A DNA stretch of 11,920 bases from Bacteroidales bacterium UBA1077 (lineage in GTDB: Bacteria > Bacteroidota > Bacteroidia > Bacteroidales > UBA932): the NCBI GenBank assembly GCA_002314195.1, contig DCCQ01000143.1, forward strand, positions 1-11,920, in the 5' to 3' direction. The position numbers and the translations under genes were made by a program. The first letter of the stretch is position 1, and every line of letters begins with the position of its first letter. A model generated the notes under the pieces. The model did not search any database. It worked only from the letters and a program-made list of their open reading frames with translations, and had not been told where the DNA came from. Below, piece by piece: positions 1 to 7,782 of this stretch.

Positions 1-2001
1 GAGGGTTCTTGGGACAACTACGTTGGTGTCTGGGACTATGCCTTCAGCGAATCCGCGGCTAAGAAATATGGTGTCGGAGTAGGTGGGCATGTGATGATAA
101 GAGACTGGAACTCCGGAATTTATCATGATGCTAATGTGGTGGCGATCTACAAGGACATGCCGATGAATTCCGATCTGTCCAGTTTCGAGGCCATGTGCCC
201 GATCGGAGACCAGGCCATAGACAGTTGGGGCGAATGGAGCTACCCTTATTACTTCAAGGCCAAGGATGGTGTGTCCAAGGATGATCTTGAGGCCGCCACG
301 CGCAAGGTTATGGAAGACTTGATAGGAAGTGATTCCGACGCCGGCGATGAAGAGAAGGCGGAATCAATCAAACGCACGAGAATCCATCTGATCCCTCTGA
401 CTGAGACCTACTTTGATCAGACAATAGCGAACCGTAACGGTGCCAGCGGCAACAAGTCAACGACTTACACCTTGCTTGCCGTGGCTCTTCTGGTCATCAT
501 CATCGCGTTCATAAACTTCGTGAACTTTTTCTTTGCCCTCGTCCCTGTGTGTGTGCATTCGGTCAACACCAGAAAGGTTCTCGGAGCCTCAAGGGCGAGC
601 CTTATCCTGGACTGCGTGATGGAGGCGGTGTCTCTGATAGCCATTTCGTTAGCCTTGGCGGCTGCTGTCGTGACGCTGTTCCAGACCTCCACAGCAGCGA
701 ACCTCATCACCTGCTCCACAGCGTTCGGAGCGAATATGTCCGTAGGCATATTCACAATCATTCTTGGACTATTCTTCGCAGTTGTGGCGAGCCTTTATCC
801 GGCTTTCTACATCACCTCCTTCTCACCGGCGCTTGCACTAAAGGGATCGTTCGCGTCAAGCTCCAAGGGTCGTGTGTTCAGGTACTTGCTTGTAGGACTT
901 CAGTTCCTGATCTCCATTTCGCTGATCATCTGCGCCACTTTCGTGGGACTTCAGAGAAAGTATATGCTCAGCCACGATATGGGATTTGACCGTGAGGAAC
1001 TCATCACCGCCAATCTGAACCGTACAGTCGCCAAATCCGCAGAGGCCCTGGGTTCCAAATTGAGGGAAGATCCCCAGATCAAGGACATCTCATGGGCGGA
1101 TGGTGACCTTGTGCGGCCGAGCCGAATGGGTTGGGGTAGAATGTACAAAGGAGAACAGATCAGCTTCCAGTGCTATCCTGTCGCTTGGAACTTCCTGCGG
1201 TTCATGGGTATTCCGGTTGTTGAAGGCCGTGACTTCACCCAAGCAGACGAGCAGAGCGAGAACGGAGTGTTCATATTCAATGAGACCGCGAAGAACAAGT
1301 TCGGCTTCACCTTGGAGGAGAAAGTGCCGGGGCATATGGATGAGGGAGATGCCGAGGTGGTCGGTTTCTGCCGCGATTTCAATTTCACTTCATTGAAGAA
1401 CGAGGTGTCTCCTTTGGCTCTGTACATATTCGGAAAACATCCTTGGCGCTCTCTCACAACGCTTCTGGTGCGCACCGAGAAGAACGCCGACATCCCGGCA
1501 ATCATGAAGAAAATCGCTGCCGCGGTTTCCGAGATTGATCCGACTGTCAATCCTGATGACGTTGAGGTCCAGCTCTTTGACAAGAAACTTCAGGGACAGT
1601 ACGAGACAGAGGCCAACTTCTCCCGCCTCATCACTCTCTTCACCCTGCTTGCGATCATCATCTCGCTGATGGGAGTATTCGGGCTCGTGATGTTCGAGAC
1701 AGAGTACCGCCGCAAGGAGATCGGTGTAAGGCGTGTGAACGGAGCCACGATAGGTGAGATCCTCAAGATGTTCAACATTGAGTTCGCGAGGATCGTGCTG
1801 ATCTGCTTCGTGATAGCGACTCCTATCTCATGGTGGATAGTCAACCGCTATCTCTCCGGGTTTGCCTACAGAGTGCCGATTTACTTCTGGGTGTTCGCTC
1901 TGGCGCTTGTCGCTGTGCTGCTGATCACGGCTCTGGTCGTCACAGCACGCTGCTACGGAGCTGCCACCGAGAATCCAAGCGTCACGCTGAAGAAAGAATA
2001 G
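1..2001 (+). CDS. ABC transporter permease, MacB/FtsX type (5' end cut by window)
   Basis: The reading frame is open from base 1, so the start lies upstream and 666 C-terminal residues are visible; full-length relatives in this phylum are usually near 780-800 residues (family knowledge). An extracytoplasmic MacB-PCD-like stretch runs to about residue 155. A first FtsX domain follows, with hydrophobic segments near 157-180, 205-227 and 246-272 and the coupling-loop sequence NTRKVLGAS between the first two. Another helix lies near 294-317, then a second periplasmic domain (about 320-535), then a second FtsX domain with helices near 540-565, 597-615 and 627-650. Its coupling loop, RRKEIGVRRVNGA near residue 570, is the classic FtsX signature. 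The tail NPSVTLKKE resembles the usual NP..SL+.E ending. Such permeases pair with a MacB-like ATPase and act in mechanotransmission, export or lipoprotein handling. No ATPase is visible and the substrate cannot be inferred. Confidence 0.9.
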   Translation, partial: EGSWDNYVGVWDYAFSESAAKKYGVGVGGHVMIRDWNSGIYHDANVVAIYKDMPMNSDLSSFEAMCPIGDQAIDSWGEWSYPYYFKAKDGVSKDDLEAATRKVMEDLIGSDSDAGDEEKAESIKRTRIHLIPLTETYFDQTIANRNGASGNKSTTYTLLAVALLVIIIAFINFVNFFFALVPVCVHSVNTRKVLGASRASLILDCVMEAVSLIAISLALAAAVVTLFQTSTAANLITCSTAFGANMSVGIFTIILGLFFAVVASLYPAFYITSFSPALALKGSFASSSKGRVFRYLLVGLQFLISISLIICATFVGLQRKYMLSHDMGFDREELITANLNRTVAKSAEALGSKLREDPQIKDISWADGDLVRPSRMGWGRMYKGEQISFQCYPVAWNFLRFMGIPVVEGRDFTQADEQSENGVFIFNETAKNKFGFTLEEKVPGHMDEGDAEVVGFCRDFNFTSLKNEVSPLALYIFGKHPWRSLTTLLVRTEKNADIPAIMKKIAAAVSEIDPTVNPDDVEVQLFDKKLQGQYETEANFSRLITLFTLLAIIISLMGVFGLVMFETEYRRKEIGVRRVNGATIGEILKMFNIEFARIVLICFVIATPISWWIVNRYLSGFAYRVPIYFWVFALALVAVLLITALVVTARCYGAATENPSVTLKKE

Positions 2002-2085
2002 CCATGACCTGTCGGAACTCTGGCCTCTTGAATATAAATTTAGAGAAATCAGCACGTTAGAAAAACTTTTTTCAATGAATATGTT

Positions 2086-2119
2086 GGAGCGGCTCGCTAT
2101 TTGCGGGTCGTTCCTTTTT
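2086..2119 (+). terminator. Intrinsic terminator after the ABC permease
   Basis: A 12-bp stem (2086-2097 pairing with 2103-2114, including three G-U pairs) closes a 5-nt loop, TATTT, and is followed directly by five T residues (2115-2119). The opposite strand has no T-tract after the stem, so it should work rightward. It lies 84 nt after the permease stop and isolates that transcript from the downstream hydrolase gene. Confidence 0.8.
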
Positions 2120-2122
2120 GTT

Positions 2123-2144
2123 AACCGGCGGGAAGTGCCCGGTT
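2123..2144. other. Short hairpin in the leader of the hydrolase gene
   Basis: AACCGG (2123-2128) pairs with CCGGTT (2139-2144) around a 10-nt loop, just after the terminator T-tract and 41 nt before the hydrolase start. It has no T-tract of its own. It could be a leader structure or a protein-binding site, or simply chance. I found no convincing -33/-7 promoter for the hydrolase here. Confidence 0.3.
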
Positions 2145-2185
2145 TGCTATCAGGCATATTCCCGTCAAATCCAACCACATAATTT

Positions 2186-3286
2186 ATGAAGCGTTCAACT
2201 ATTTTTATCGCCATCGCTTTGGTCGCAGCGGCCTTGATGGCATCGTTTCAGAACTGCCGCGCCTGCACAGGCATCACCCTCAAAGCCAAGGACGGAACCA
2301 AAGTCGTAGCCCGCACGATCGAGTGGGCCGCCTCCGACAATGAATGCCGTTGGGTAGTCGTACCGCGCGGGCACACTTGGAAATCCTTCATCCCCGGTGG
2401 CGGGACCGGCAGAAGTTTTACCAATGAATATGGCTACGTCGGTGTCGCTGTGGTCCAGGACGAGCTGATGATGGAGGGAATGAACGAGAAAGGCCTCTCC
2501 GCCGGCCTGTTCTATTTCCCTGACTACGGAAAGTATGAGGAATATTCGGAATCCAATTATGACTCGAACATCTCTGATTTCCAACTCGTTTCTTATATTC
2601 TTGGTCGTTGCGCCACTGTTGACGAGGTCAAGGCCGAGATCGCGAAGGTGCATATTCATGGATTCGACCCTCGTTCCTCGACGGTGCATTGGCGGTTCGC
2701 CGAGCCTTCCGGTCGCCAGATTGTGTTGGAGATCATTGACGGGAAATGCATCTTCTATGAGAACACGGTCGGTGTGCTGACCAACTCTCCGTCCTTCGAC
2801 TGGCATCTGACCAATCTCAACAACTACGTCAACCTGCTTCCGGGACGCACCGAACCTCACACACTTGGGAATATGTCCCTGTCCTCTTTCGGTGGAGGAA
2901 GCGCGATGCTCGGTCTGCCAGGAGACTTCACCCCGCCTTCAAGGTTTGTCCGCGCGGCCTTCTTCCAGAACACCGCTCCTGTGAAGCCGAACGCTGCTGA
3001 GTCAGCCATTCAGGCCTTCCATATTCTTGGATCCATGGAGATTCCGATAGGGGCGCAGTTCTCGGAGGGACAGGAGCCGGCAGACATTCCTAGTGCCACC
3101 CAGTGCACATGTGTCAGTGACATGTCAGGTTTGTGCTTTTACTGGCGATCAATGTATGATGGAAGGATCAGATGTATTGATTTAAGTAAAGCTGACTTTA
3201 CCGGGAAGAAATTGATGTCTTCCCTACTCGTGCCGGAGAAGAAAGAGACTGTGGCGTACATTGATTTTAACCGTCAGAATTTATGA
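2186..3286 (+). CDS. Secreted choloylglycine hydrolase / penicillin V acylase family Ntn hydrolase
   Basis: The 366-residue product belongs to the linear amide C-N hydrolase family, whose members cleave conjugated bile salts, penicillin V or N-acyl homoserine lactones. Residues 1-26 form a signal peptide (basic MKR, hydrophobic core, CRA cleavage site). Cleavage exposes Cys27, the expected N-terminal nucleophile, in CTGITLKAKDG. Counting Cys27 as 1, other expected active-site positions are present: Arg17 (R43), Asn174 (N200 in VLTNSP) and Arg227 (R253 in PSRFVRAAF); NEKGL is at 100-104. Two positions differ from typical bile salt hydrolases. The usual Asp20 is Glu (E46), and the residue before FP in the GLxxAGLNFP region is Tyr (Y110), as reported for Bacillus penicillin V acylase, rather than Asn. 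The family assignment is firm; the substrate is not. The ATG at 2186 is chosen because the signal peptide begins there. The protein is probably periplasmic. Confidence 0.9.
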   Translation: MKRSTIFIAIALVAAALMASFQNCRACTGITLKAKDGTKVVARTIEWAASDNECRWVVVPRGHTWKSFIPGGGTGRSFTNEYGYVGVAVVQDELMMEGMNEKGLSAGLFYFPDYGKYEEYSESNYDSNISDFQLVSYILGRCATVDEVKAEIAKVHIHGFDPRSSTVHWRFAEPSGRQIVLEIIDGKCIFYENTVGVLTNSPSFDWHLTNLNNYVNLLPGRTEPHTLGNMSLSSFGGGSAMLGLPGDFTPPSRFVRAAFFQNTAPVKPNAAESAIQAFHILGSMEIPIGAQFSEGQEPADIPSATQCTCVSDMSGLCFYWRSMYDGRIRCIDLSKADFTGKKLMSSLLVPEKKETVAYIDFNRQNL

Positions 3287-3292
3287 CAAAAT

Positions 3293-3321
3293 GGCAGGAT
3301 GTGACGTGTGGTCTGCCTTTT
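3293..3321 (+). terminator. Weak candidate terminator after the hydrolase gene
   Basis: GGCAGG (3293-3298) can pair with TCTGCC (3312-3317, one G-U pair) around a 13-nt loop, followed by TTTT. The stem is short and the loop long, so termination may be partial and some read-through into ferritin is possible. Confidence 0.3.
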
Positions 3322-3375
3322 GATTTGATGAATAATGTTTTTGAAAATTAAACAAGTATTTAAAACATCAATATT

Positions 3376-3855
3376 ATGATTTCAGAGAATCTGCAAAAAG
3401 CGTTCAACGATCAGATCGTTGCTGAGCTTTGGTCTTCAAATCTGTATCTTCAGATGGCGTTCTACCTTAAGAAGGAAGGATGGAACGGCGCAGCAAACTG
3501 GCTATTCAAGCAGTCAGATGAAGAGAAAGAGCATGCTGTCAAGTTGGCCGACTACCTTATCAAGCGTGGTGGCGAGGCAAAGGTCGGAATGATAGATGTC
3601 GTTCCGGACGGTTGGGGTTCAATCAAGGATGTGTTCAACAGTGTCTATGAGCATGAGTGCAACATTTCCAAGATGATAGATGACCTTGTTGACACAGCTT
3701 CGGCTGAGAAGGACAAGGCCACTCAGGACTTCCTTTGGGGATTTGTGCGTGAGCAGGTTGAGGAAGAGGCTTCTGCCCAGGAGATTGTCGACATGCTCAG
3801 AAGAGCGGGAGAGGCTGGTGTCTTCTTTGTTGACGCTGAACTTGCCAAGAGGTAG
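3376..3855 (+). CDS. ftnA: Bacterial non-haem ferritin
   Basis: The 159-residue protein has the length and four-helix layout of prokaryotic ferritin. It oxidises Fe(II) and stores it as a ferric mineral inside a 24-subunit cytoplasmic shell, limiting iron-driven oxidative damage. All expected ferroxidase-centre ligands fall at the same numbers as in E. coli FtnA: Glu17, Glu50, His53 (in DEEKEHA), Glu94 and Gln127, with Tyr24, Glu49, Glu126 and Glu130 also present for site C or electron transfer. There is no haem-binding Met52 (residue 52 is Glu), which argues against bacterioferritin. The ATG at 3376 gives the canonical N-terminus. The gene is probably a separate unit, ended by the terminator at 3879-3918. 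I saw no Fur- or OxyR-like site that I would trust. Confidence 0.95.
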   Translation: MISENLQKAFNDQIVAELWSSNLYLQMAFYLKKEGWNGAANWLFKQSDEEKEHAVKLADYLIKRGGEAKVGMIDVVPDGWGSIKDVFNSVYEHECNISKMIDDLVDTASAEKDKATQDFLWGFVREQVEEEASAQEIVDMLRRAGEAGVFFVDAELAKR

Positions 3856-3878
3856 TTTTTTACGATGAAAACTTCAGA

Positions 3879-3918
3879 AAGGGTTGACCGGGATTCCGGC
3901 CAGCCCTTTTTTGTTTTT
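3879..3918 (+). terminator. Intrinsic terminator after ferritin
   Basis: AAGGGTTG (3879-3886) pairs with CAGCCCTT (3901-3908, one G-U). After a single A-C mismatch the stem continues as CCGG/CCGG around a GATT loop. A T-rich tail runs to 3918. It lies 23 nt past the ferritin stop codon. Confidence 0.85.
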
Positions 3919-3940
3919 AAGGCTAAAATTGATAAATTTA
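3910..3940 (+). promoter_or_regulatory. Bacteroidota-type -33/-7 promoter for glpT
   Basis: A TTTG -33 box (3910-3913) is followed after 19 nt by TAAATTTA (3933-3940), one base away from the Bacteroides -7 consensus TAnnTTTG. The predicted start would be about 20 nt upstream of the glpT ATG. The -33 box sits inside the T-tract of the ferritin terminator, so one transcript ends where the next promoter begins. Confidence 0.5.
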
Positions 3941-3967
3941 CGTACGAATATTAAATAATGAATAGTG

Positions 3968-5368
3968 ATGTCACGTTTTCTTGACCCACCAAAGGCGGGC
4001 AAACCTCTCGCGGAGGATAAGGTGGACAAAACCTATAAGGCAATGCGTGCCAAGGTCTTTCTGGGTGCGTTTTTCGGTTATGCTGCCTATTATCTTGTGC
4101 GCAAGAACCTATCTCTCGCGGCCCCGGACATGATCCATGACGGGATCATCGACGCCGGAAAGGCCGGACTTGCGATGTCCGCTGTCTCGATTGCCTACGC
4201 GTTCTCCAAATTCATCATGGGAAGCGTTTCCGACAGGTCTGACGCAAGGAAGTTCCTTTGCGTGGGCTTGGTCCTGTCTGCACTGACGATGATTTTGACA
4301 GGACTTATACCGTTCGGGACGAACACAGCTGTGAACACCGCAATCATATTCACTCTTATGCTTGTCGTCGGCTGTCTGAGCGGTTTCGGCTGGCCTCCTT
4401 GCGGCAGGATCATGGCGCACTGGTTCAGCCAGAACGAGCGGAGCTTCAAGATGAGCGTGTGGAATGTCTCCCACACCATCGGCAGCTTCTCGCTTGGCTT
4501 CCTCGCCATCGCCGGCGTGATGCTTTTCGACGCTTTCGGAGTGGCCCAGAGCTGGAGGGGAGACTTCATATTCCCCGCCGTCGTGGCTCTTCTTATCGCC
4601 GTCTTCTGCTGGTGGGCCATCCGTGACACGCCCGAGTCTTGTGGCCTTCCTTCCGTCCAGGACTGGAGAAAGGACTGGTCCGGAATCAAGTCCAAGGGCT
4701 TCGCTGACGAGAAACTTCCGTTCAAGACCCTGTTTGTGGACTATGTGTTCAAGAACAAGCTTCTGTGGATCGTCGCCATCTCCAATGTGGCCGTCTATAT
4801 GGTCCGCTACGGCATCGGTGACTGGGCTCCGACCTATCTTCAGGAAAAGTCCATCATGACCGCCGCCGAGAGTAAGGTGGCATTCTCAGTGCACAACATA
4901 GTAGGCGCTGTCGGCACGCTTGCCTGCGGCTGGGCCACATCCAAGATATTCAAAGGCCGCTGCGCTCCGATGAACGTGATCTGCATGTTCTTCTGCCTGC
5001 TCGGAGTCCTTCTCTATTGGATGGTCGGTTCTGGGGTCATCGCCGCTTCTCCAGCCTTGCAGAAGACCTTGATCTACATCGCCTTGTGCCTTATTGGCTT
5101 CTTCATCTACGGCCCTGTGGCCCTGACCGGAGTCCAGGCCTTGAACCTCGTGCCTAAGAATGCCGCCGGCACCGCCGCCGGCTTCGTGGGCCTGTTCGGT
5201 TACCTCCTCGGAGATGCCGTCTGCTCCAAGATCCTGGTCGGTGGAATAGCTGTCGGCTCCTCTTGGGACACCGCCATGCTCTCAGTCGCCATCGGTGCCC
5301 TCATCGGAGTCTTCCTCTGCGCCCTTCTGATAAAGAGTGAAAGGAATCTGGCGAAATCCAACGCTTAG
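3968..5368 (+). CDS. glpT: Glycerol-3-phosphate:phosphate antiporter (MFS, OPA family)
   Basis: The 466-residue product is a 12-helix inner-membrane major facilitator of the organophosphate:phosphate antiporter family, importing glycerol-3-phosphate in exchange for inorganic phosphate. It can be followed along E. coli GlpT over its length: FFGYAAYYLVRKN, YAFSKFIMGSVSDRSD, GWPPCGR, RDTPESCGLP, AVYMVRYGIGDWAPTY, GFFIYGP and NAAGTAAGFVGLFGYL. The substrate-binding residues are present: Arg45 and Lys46 (same numbers as in E. coli), His169 (for His165) and Arg280 (for Arg269). The ATG at 3968 is preferred; an in-frame GTG at 3965 would add one residue. No glpQ, glpK or glpD is adjacent, so the substrate could be another phosphorylated metabolite, but GlpT is a better match than UhpT. 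It converges on the lipocalin gene with only 42 bp between stops and no clear shared terminator. Confidence 0.88.
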   Translation: MSRFLDPPKAGKPLAEDKVDKTYKAMRAKVFLGAFFGYAAYYLVRKNLSLAAPDMIHDGIIDAGKAGLAMSAVSIAYAFSKFIMGSVSDRSDARKFLCVGLVLSALTMILTGLIPFGTNTAVNTAIIFTLMLVVGCLSGFGWPPCGRIMAHWFSQNERSFKMSVWNVSHTIGSFSLGFLAIAGVMLFDAFGVAQSWRGDFIFPAVVALLIAVFCWWAIRDTPESCGLPSVQDWRKDWSGIKSKGFADEKLPFKTLFVDYVFKNKLLWIVAISNVAVYMVRYGIGDWAPTYLQEKSIMTAAESKVAFSVHNIVGAVGTLACGWATSKIFKGRCAPMNVICMFFCLLGVLLYWMVGSGVIAASPALQKTLIYIALCLIGFFIYGPVALTGVQALNLVPKNAAGTAAGFVGLFGYLLGDAVCSKILVGGIAVGSSWDTAMLSVAIGALIGVFLCALLIKSERNLAKSNA

Positions 5369-5410
5369 TTTTTGCTAGAGTTCCTTACTTACTGCAAGAC
5401 GTTTTTCGAT

Positions 5411-5944
5411 TCATCTGTTGCGGCTTTGCGGCACCTTGATGAGGCGTGTTGTGTCGTAGCCACGATGCTTGGCCTCGGCAACGTACTTGTTGATGGTTTC
5501 TTGGGAGGGGTTTGGGGTGCGGGACAGAATCCACAGGTAGCTGTCGCTTGAACTTCCCACGAGGGCCGTGGTGTAGTCATCGTCAATCATCAGAATCCTG
5601 TAGTCGGAATAGAAGAACAGGAAGAAGGACACTCTTAACAGGGCGGGGGCGGCCTCCGGATCCGGCTGTTTGGCCTTACCATGTGCTGTCTTTGATTTCC
5701 CATCCAGCCACCCTGAATTCAGAACTTCAATCTTGCCGTCATCCCGGAGGACATATTCAGCGCGGACATCGGTCATCCCTCTTTCAAAGGAGTGGTCGTA
5801 TCTGGCGATTTCGTACCATGTTCCGAGATAGCGTGAGAGATCAAGCTTGGCGACGGGGGTGTTGTCGATGTTGCCTGCGTGCAGGGACATAGGGAGCAAT
5901 GCTGATGCGGACATCACTGCCAACAATTTTAGGATACTTTGCAT
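5411..5944 (-). CDS. Periplasmic lipocalin, Blc-like
   Basis: The 177-residue protein has a signal peptide at 1-23 (LLAVMSASALLPMSLHA) and then one lipocalin barrel. The first conserved region, YLGTWYEIARYDHSFERG (39-56), carries the GxW motif. The C-terminal conserved region, YLWILSRTPNPS (136-147), is also typical of bacterial Blc and apolipoprotein-D-like proteins. The family binds fatty acids or lysophospholipids and helps maintain the envelope under stress. Unlike E. coli Blc there is no lipobox Cys, so it should be soluble in the periplasm. The start at 5944 is chosen because the signal peptide begins there; longer in-frame starts up to 6076 would put a hydrophilic stretch in front of it. 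It lies 140 bp downstream of the glycosyltransferase operon on the same strand, with its own candidate promoter. Confidence 0.88.
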   Translation of the reverse strand: MQSILKLLAVMSASALLPMSLHAGNIDNTPVAKLDLSRYLGTWYEIARYDHSFERGMTDVRAEYVLRDDGKIEVLNSGWLDGKSKTAHGKAKQPDPEAAPALLRVSFFLFFYSDYRILMIDDDYTTALVGSSSDSYLWILSRTPNPSQETINKYVAEAKHRGYDTTRLIKVPQSRNR

Positions 5945-6055
5945 GATTTTAGGTTTTAATGTTATTGTAATTATTGGACAGTCAGTAATTTGCAAATATG
6001 ATGCCTGATGTTGCGGCATATCATCCCCCTGTTTGGACAGCTCAGAGGAGTATAA

Positions 6056-6089
6056 CAAATATACAAACGTGGCCAACCCTCCTTTTAAA
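6056..6089 (-). promoter_or_regulatory. Candidate promoter for the lipocalin gene
   Basis: On the minus strand TATATTTG (6063-6056) is an exact TAnnTTTG -7 box. Upstream there is only an imperfect -33 element, TTTA (6089-6086), at 22-nt spacing. It would give a leader of roughly 105 nt and allow expression separate from the upstream operon. Confidence 0.4.
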
Positions 6090-7782
6090 GCGTTGTCAGG
6101 CAGTAAGGACCAGAGTAGAGTACGTCTTTACCGTTGAAGAGTTGCTGTAGCTCAGGGGTTTTCTCTAACTTGGATGTTGTAGTGATGATTGTCAGTGGCT
6201 TGTCGGAAGCGAGTGCGTCTTTGGCAAGACGGTCCGGATCCTTTCCGTAGTCAGTGATCTGACGGCCGATGTAGGCGTCAATGTTCTCAGGTCTGTGGAG
6301 AAATACTGTGGCCACGTCGGTGCCTTCAGGAACCTTGGCGCAGATCGCTCTGTAGCCGATGTACGGATTGATGTCCCTGACGACCGCGGAGGCGGAGAAC
6401 ACGGTCAGGAACAGGCTGGCTCCGAGAAGTATAGCCGGGATATTCCAGACTTTACGTTTGACGAGGAACCATATTCCCAAAGCATTCGCCAAGGTCAGCA
6501 GTATGACACCGTTTATTACCGGGACTTCATGTGCGAAAGGATATTCATTCAAAAGATCATCCACCGCCGGAATGTGTACTGCCCCTGAGAGAACAAGAAG
6601 CGCCGCCAGACCGATGATTGTGAATATGATCGAGAATATTCCGACAGACCATCGCATCCAGCCTCGCTCCCCGATGCGGTCAAGCACGATCGGGAACAAA
6701 TAGACGCAGAACGGGAAGACCGGCACAAGGTAAATCGGAAGTTTGGAACTGAAAGAGGACAGCATCGCTATCGTGGCGATGATCGTGCAGAGAAAGAAAA
6801 TCTCCAAATCGGAACGTGCGGGCGCATATTCCTTTGCATGCGGGGCGATGTCTGCTCTTGCGCCTTCTGTCACGAAAAGGTTGGTTCTCCTTGCAGGCAG
6901 CAGTGAGGCGACAAATGTTCCGACCAGCAGCAGACAGTACGGCGCCAGACACCAGACAATGGTCACGAGGTAGAACCAGAACGGCTTTGCATGGGTGAAT
7001 GCGTTGACCGCACGACCGACGGTCTGTTTGACCAGCAGGTTGTCGATGTACTCCGATCCTCCTTCAAGCCACACGCACCCGATCCAGACTGCGGCGAGAC
7101 CTGCGATGATGCCCCAAGTCTTGAGTCCCAGATACTTGCCGAATCCTTTCCAGTCCCGTTTGACGGCAAGGAACACGGCGATTGCCAGCGGTGGCATCAG
7201 AAGCCCCACAGGCCCCTTTGTGAAAAGGGCAAGGAATATCCATACCGGAAGCATCACAGAGTCCGATTTCCGGGTGCCTTCTCCTGTGTACATCCTGTAG
7301 AACGTCCAGAGAGCCAGCACGATGAACAGGCACATCAGCATGTCCATCCTCAGGACAATCATCGTTCCGAGGAACATCACGCACGTCAGCGTCATTCCGG
7401 CCAGCGCCATCCTGTCCATCACCTGCTTGCCTTTCATCACCCATTTGTCCATGATTCCGACGATGCCGAACGCCGGAATCAGCGAGAACATCGAAAGCGC
7501 GAGGCAACTGTGGTGGCCGAACAGCAGCCTGCACAGCATCACTATCCAGAAATAGAGCGGCGGTTTGTCCGCATAGGCCATTCCGTGGTTGTAAAACGCG
7601 AATATGTGCCCGTCCGCGATGGCCTCGTCCGCGATGCTGAGATATCGCAGCTCGTTGGAAGGAGTGAAATCCCTTGTCATCATCATAGGGAAAAGGCAGA
7701 CGAACGTGAAGGCGAAAACCGCCATCAAGGGGTGGCGGGTGAATATGTTGCCTTGAACTGTCTTAAGATTGTTATTTCGCAT
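6085..7782 (-). CDS. ArnT/PMT-like GT-C membrane glycosyltransferase
   Basis: About 565 residues with many hydrophobic helices, in the PMT/ArnT superfamily (GT39/GT83-like). These inner-membrane enzymes transfer a sugar from a polyprenyl-phosphate donor to lipid A or another acceptor on the periplasmic face. The first periplasmic loop carries the signature region TPSNELRYLSIADEAIADG (40-58), and AYADKPPLYFWIVML (69-83) matches the ArnT region around FEKPP..YW. Compared with ArnT, the acidic residue before ELRY is Asn43 and the Glu before KP is Asp72; Glu44 is kept. The start at 7782 overlaps the upstream stop by 11 nt; a longer in-frame ATG at 7809 is possible. It is the last gene of a three-gene operon with a GT2 enzyme and a LAB_N protein, which supports use of a polyprenyl-linked sugar. 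Neither sugar nor acceptor can be read from the sequence. Confidence 0.82.
   Translation of the reverse strand: MRNNNLKTVQGNIFTRHPLMAVFAFTFVCLFPMMMTRDFTPSNELRYLSIADEAIADGHIFAFYNHGMAYADKPPLYFWIVMLCRLLFGHHSCLALSMFSLIPAFGIVGIMDKWVMKGKQVMDRMALAGMTLTCVMFLGTMIVLRMDMLMCLFIVLALWTFYRMYTGEGTRKSDSVMLPVWIFLALFTKGPVGLLMPPLAIAVFLAVKRDWKGFGKYLGLKTWGIIAGLAAVWIGCVWLEGGSEYIDNLLVKQTVGRAVNAFTHAKPFWFYLVTIVWCLAPYCLLLVGTFVASLLPARRTNLFVTEGARADIAPHAKEYAPARSDLEIFFLCTIIATIAMLSSFSSKLPIYLVPVFPFCVYLFPIVLDRIGERGWMRWSVGIFSIIFTIIGLAALLVLSGAVHIPAVDDLLNEYPFAHEVPVINGVILLTLANALGIWFLVKRKVWNIPAILLGASLFLTVFSASAVVRDINPYIGYRAICAKVPEGTDVATVFLHRPENIDAYIGRQITDYGKDPDRLAKDALASDKPLTIITTTSKLEKTPELQQLFNGKDVLYSGPYCLTTL

Noticed and set aside
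2123..2144. Second terminator directly after the permease terminator
   Set aside because: The hairpin has only 6 pairs and no T-tract on either strand, so it is kept only as a possible leader structure.
2195..2860. 221-codon open frame on the minus strand
   Set aside because: It is antisense to the choloylglycine-type hydrolase, whose active-site residues are conserved; the reverse frame shows no recognisable motif.
5945..6076. N-terminal extension of the lipocalin up to 6076
   Set aside because: The signal peptide begins at 5944, and the extension would run over the candidate promoter and the intergenic spacer.
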